Source: Kitasatospora azatica KCTC 9699
GTDB taxonomy: Bacteria; Actinomycetota; Actinomycetes; Streptomycetales; Streptomycetaceae
DNA: 64,000 nucleotides
Direction: 5' to 3'
Assembly (NCBI RefSeq): GCF_000744785.1
Contig: NZ_JQMO01000002.1
Location: 2,108,001-2,172,000 of the forward strand
In this document: positions 61,277-64,000 of the stretch, one piece after another
Position numbering within the stretch: the first letter of the stretch is position 1
Layout: the number at the start of each line of letters is the position of its first letter
Position numbers and translations under genes: made by a program
The notes under the pieces: generated by a model
The model's database searches: none
What the model was told of the DNA's origin: nothing
What the model saw: only the letters and a program-made list of their open reading frames with translations

Positions 61277-62266
61277 ATGCAGCGCGCCGTGCCGCCTGCG
61301 CTTGGATACGCGCTCGGCGCGGTGGTCGGCTACGCCGCCGACGCCGCGCTCGCCGACCCCCGCCGCGGTCACCCGGTGGCCGCCTTCGGCCGGGCGGCGG
61401 GCTCCCTGGAACGTGTGCTGTGGCGCGACCACCGGGGCGCGGGGGCCCTGCACACCGCGATCGGCGTGGGCGCCGTCGCGCTCGGCGCGGCCGCCCTGCA
61501 GCGCCGCGCCGGCTCCGCCCGACGGACCGTCACCGCCGCGCTGGCCACCTGGACGGTGCTCGGCGGCACCTCGCTGACCCGGGAGGCCCGCACCATCGGC
61601 GCCGCGCTCGCCGCCGAGGACCTGACGGCGGCTCGGCAGCGCCTGCCGCACCTGTGCGGACGCGACCCCAGCGCGCTGGACGAGCAGCAGATCGCCCGCG
61701 CGGTGGTCGAGTCGGTGGCCGAGAACACCGCCGACGCCGTGGTCAACGCCCTGGTCTGGGGCACGCTGGCCGGGGCTCCCGGGCTGCTCGCCTTCCGGGC
61801 CGTCAACACGCTGGACGCGATGGTCGGGCACAAGTCGCCCCGCTACCGGCGGTTCGGCTGGGCGGCCGCGCGGCTGGACGACGTGGCGGGCTGGCCCGGT
61901 GCGCGCCTCACCGCGCTGCTCACGGTGGCGGCCGCCGACTCCCCCGCGACCGCCTGGAAGGTCTGGCGCCGGGACGGGTCGAGCCACCCGAGCCCCAACG
62001 CCGGGCAGGCCGAGTCGGCCTTCGCGGGCGCCCTGGGCGTCCGGCTGGGCGGCACGCTGCAGTACGGCGAGAGGGTGGAGCACCGGCCGGTACTGGGTGC
62101 GGAGTTGCGGCCGGTGGCGGTCTCGGACATCGAGCGGGCCTGCCGACTGTCGCGCCGGGTCGGGTTGTTGGCGCTGGGCACGACGGTGGCGGCACGGGTT
62201 CTGACGGCACGGGTTCTCTCGGCACGGGGTCTCTCGGCACGGGTTCTCTGGAGGGGACGAATATGA
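61277..62266 (+). CDS. cobD: Adenosylcobinamide-phosphate synthase CobD/CbiB
   Basis: This 329-aa integral membrane protein attaches aminopropanol phosphate to adenosylcobyric acid. It has DPRRGHPVAAFGR (about 27-39), the ENTADAVVNAL signature and the RAVNTLDAMVGHKSPRY loop, read in parts. Residues from about 304 are four ARxLx pentapeptides from 15-bp repeats, outside the conserved fold. GAGGA lies about 10 bases before ATG 61277. Its stop overlaps cobQ (ATGA). Confidence 0.92.
   Translation: MQRAVPPALGYALGAVVGYAADAALADPRRGHPVAAFGRAAGSLERVLWRDHRGAGALHTAIGVGAVALGAAALQRRAGSARRTVTAALATWTVLGGTSLTREARTIGAALAAEDLTAARQRLPHLCGRDPSALDEQQIARAVVESVAENTADAVVNALVWGTLAGAPGLLAFRAVNTLDAMVGHKSPRYRRFGWAAARLDDVAGWPGARLTALLTVAAADSPATAWKVWRRDGSSHPSPNAGQAESAFAGALGVRLGGTLQYGERVEHRPVLGAELRPVAVSDIERACRLSRRVGLLALGTTVAARVLTARVLSARGLSARVLWRGRI
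62191..62250 (+). repeat. Four 15-bp tandem repeats at the cobD 3' end
   Basis: Units ggcacgggttctgac, ggcacgggttctctc, ggcacggggtctctc and ggcacgggttctctg (62191-62250) encode ARVLT, ARVLS, ARGLS and ARVLW. Confidence 0.9.
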
Positions 62267-63810
62267 GCAACGCGATCCTGATCGCCGGCACCACCTCGGA
62301 TGCGGGCAAGAGCGTGGTGACCGCCGGGATCTGCCGTTGGCTGGCCCGCAAGGGGGTGCGGGTGGCCCCCTTCAAGGCGCAGAACATGTCGCTCAACTCG
62401 ATGGTCACCACCGACGGCGCCGAGATCGGCCGGGCCCAGGTGATGCAGGCGCAGGCGGCCCGGGTGGAGCCGGAGGCGGCGATGAACCCGGTGCTGCTCA
62501 AGCCCGGTGCGGACGGCCGCAGCCAGGTGGTGCTGCTCGGCCGTCCGATCGCCGAGGTCGGCGCGCTGGACTACCGGGAGCGCAAGCCGTACCTGCTGGA
62601 GCGCTCGCTGGAGTGCCTGGCCGACCTGCGCGGCCGCTTCGACGTGGTGGTCTGCGAGGGCGCCGGCTCCCCCGCGGAGATCAACCTGCGCGACCGCGAC
62701 ATCGCCAACATGGGCCTGGCCCGGGCCGCCGACCTGCCGGTTCTGGTGGTCGGCGACATCGACCGGGGCGGGGTGTTCGCGGCGATGTACGGCACCCTGG
62801 CGCTGCTGAGCGCCGAGGACCAGCGGCTGGTGGCGGGCTGGCTGGTGAACAAGTTCCGCGGCGACGCCCGGCTGCTGAAGCCGGGCCTGGACATGCTGCA
62901 CGAGCTGACCGGCCGTCCGGTGCTGGGCACGCTGCCGATGCTGGCGGGCCTGTGGCTGGACGCGGAGGACTCGCTGGACCTGTCGACGGTGGTCGATCGG
63001 GTGTCCGAGGGTCCGCTCGGCGCCGACGTGCTGCGGGTGGCGGTGCTGCGGTTCCCGCGGCTGTCCAACTTCACCGACCTGGACGCGCTGGCCCAGGAGC
63101 CGGGGGTGCTGGTCCGCTGGGCCACCCGGCCCGAGGAGCTGGCCGACGCCGATCTGGTGGTGCTGCCCGGTACCCGGGCCACCGTCGCGGACCTGGCCTG
63201 GCTGCGCGAACGCGGGCTGGAACGGGCGCTGCGGGAGCGGGCGGCGGCCGGGCAGCCGGTGCTGGGGGTGTGCGGCGGGTACCAGATGCTCGGGCGGCGG
63301 ATCGTCGACCAGGTGGAGTCGGGCGCCGGGGCCGTGGACGGGCTCGGACTGCTGCCGGTGGCGGTGGAGTTCGGGCGTGAGAAGGTGCTCGGACGGCCGG
63401 TGGGCGAGGCGTACGGCGAGCGGGTGGAGGGGTACGAGATCCACCACGGGTTGGTTTCGGTGGAGGGCGGGGAGCCGTTCATCTCTGATGACCATGGGCA
63501 GAGCCTCGACGGCTGCCGGGTCGGCTCGGTCTGGGGCACCACCTGGCACGGGGCGCTGGAGAACGACGGATTCCGGCGGGCCTTCCTGCGCGAGGTCGCG
63601 GCGATGGCGGGGCGGGCCTTCGTGCCCTCGACCGACACCTCCTTCGCGGCGGCGCGGGAGGCCCGGTTGGACCGGCTGGGAGATCTGATCGAGGAGCATG
63701 CCGACACGGACGCGCTGTGGCGGCTGATCGAGGGCGGGGCCGGGGATGGCCTGCCGTTCGTCCCGCCGGGGGCTCCGGCCGCACGTGGCATGGAAAGTGA
63801 GCAACTGTGA
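62263..63810 (+). CDS. cobQ: Cobyric acid synthase CobQ
   Basis: CobQ amidates adenosylcobyrinic acid a,c-diamide at four side chains, using glutamine and ATP. The 515-aa protein has the BioD-like P-loop GTTSDAGKS (9-17) and [10 protein letters not shown]. The C-terminal class I glutaminase has the nucleophile in GVCGGYQML and a His in WGTTWHG. GGAGGGG stands before ATG 62263. It overlaps cobD at the start and the chelatase gene at the end. Confidence 0.94.
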   Translation: MSNAILIAGTTSDAGKSVVTAGICRWLARKGVRVAPFKAQNMSLNSMVTTDGAEIGRAQVMQAQAARVEPEAAMNPVLLKPGADGRSQVVLLGRPIAEVGALDYRERKPYLLERSLECLADLRGRFDVVVCEGAGSPAEINLRDRDIANMGLARAADLPVLVVGDIDRGGVFAAMYGTLALLSAEDQRLVAGWLVNKFRGDARLLKPGLDMLHELTGRPVLGTLPMLAGLWLDAEDSLDLSTVVDRVSEGPLGADVLRVAVLRFPRLSNFTDLDALAQEPGVLVRWATRPEELADADLVVLPGTRATVADLAWLRERGLERALRERAAAGQPVLGVCGGYQMLGRRIVDQVESGAGAVDGLGLLPVAVEFGREKVLGRPVGEAYGERVEGYEIHHGLVSVEGGEPFISDDHGQSLDGCRVGSVWGTTWHGALENDGFRRAFLREVAAMAGRAFVPSTDTSFAAAREARLDRLGDLIEEHADTDALWRLIEGGAGDGLPFVPPGAPAARGMESEQL

Positions 63811-64000
63811 GTGACGTTCGATACCCGTTCACCGCGATTGTCGGGATGGCCGACCTGCGGCTCGGGCTCCTGCTGAACGCCGTCTCACCGGCGGTCGGCG
63901 GGGTCCTGGTGCGTGGCGAGAAGGGGACCGCGAAGTCGACCATGGTGCGGGCCCTGGCCGGGCTGCTGCCGTCGATCGCGGTGGCGGACGGGTGCCGGTT
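63807..64000 (+). CDS. Chelatase AAA+ subunit-like protein (partial, runs off the window)
   Basis: The visible 64 residues read [20 protein letters not shown], then a P-loop GEKGTAKST. This is the N-terminus typical of ChlI/BchI-type magnesium-chelatase AAA+ proteins, which in cobalamin operons serve a putative cobalt chelatase. GTG 63807 overlaps the cobQ stop (GTGA). The rest lies beyond 64000. Confidence 0.8.
   Translation, partial: MSDVRYPFTAIVGMADLRLGLLLNAVSPAVGGVLVRGEKGTAKSTMVRALAGLLPSIAVADGCR

Noticed and set aside
60137..62083. A 648-aa minus-strand frame through the cobalamin riboswitch
   Set aside because: It crosses the riboswitch and cobD. Only the last 236 codons encode a recognisable protein.

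Overview
The window is high-GC actinomycete DNA, most likely from a Streptomycetaceae (Streptomyces, Kitasatospora or Streptacidiphilus). Coding third positions are almost all G or C, and GTG and TTG starts are common. There is a linked ethylmalonyl-CoA block (ccr, ecm, lyase, hydratase, acyl-CoA dehydrogenase) followed by psd-pssA, and an Asp23/AmaP envelope operon. The crotonyl-CoA carboxylase/reductase carries Asn81, Phe170, Glu171 and His365 at exactly the numbering known for the Kitasatospora setae enzyme. No rRNA, tRNA or CRISPR array was seen.

Layout. 1-2740: tail of an unknown gene, kptA, a DUF3099-type membrane protein, a small zinc-binding protein and moaA. 2912-4929: an ActP-type symporter with its DUF485 partner. 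5254-6774: an intact IS4-family element with 10-bp target duplications, sitting at the stop codon of an alcohol dehydrogenase gene. 7901-14468: a DEDDh-BRCT exonuclease, SURF1, an atypical SDR, the Asp23/AmaP operon, an enoyl-CoA hydratase and a small HTH protein. 14824-17528: an ABC-F protein and a secreted beta-propeller protein.

17875-30137 is an exopolysaccharide locus. A secreted GH26-like glycosidase faces a tightly overlapping minus-strand operon (polyprenyl sugar transferase, O-antigen-type polymerase, MurJ-type flippase, NodB deacetylase, GT4, Wzz-like protein, CelD-like acyltransferase). A second GT4 lies upstream, separated by an internally deleted, RuvC-I-less TnpB in an unusually AT-rich patch.

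30266-43972 is the accessory part: an SRPBCC protein, a HipA-like kinase, a secreted Ser/Thr-rich protein that looks like an aerolysin/ETX-MTX2 beta-pore former, a junction of gene fragments (XRE, signal peptidase, secreted protein), and a two-gene trypsin/nSTAND/WD40 conflict-type system (Trypco1 partner plus a 1466-aa protease-NTPase-propeller). An MBL hydrolase, a small secreted peptide, a subtilisin, a secreted cysteine amidase and a frameshifted amidohydrolase follow. The last forms a FluG-like pair with a glutamine synthetase-like enzyme.

43974-57117 is carbon and lipid metabolism: the glutamine synthetase-like gene, a duplicated 3-hydroxyacyl-CoA dehydrogenase, a TetR regulator, the ethylmalonyl-CoA genes, and psd-pssA. 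A 12-bp TACYNNNNAGTA-type inverted repeat recurs upstream of three acyl-CoA genes and may be the TetR operator. 57211-64000 holds a conserved unknown, an alpha/beta hydrolase, a double-HTH regulator, and a cobalamin riboswitch controlling cobD-cobQ and a chelatase-like gene. That cobalamin operon would supply the cofactor needed by the B12-dependent mutase Ecm encoded 9 kb away.
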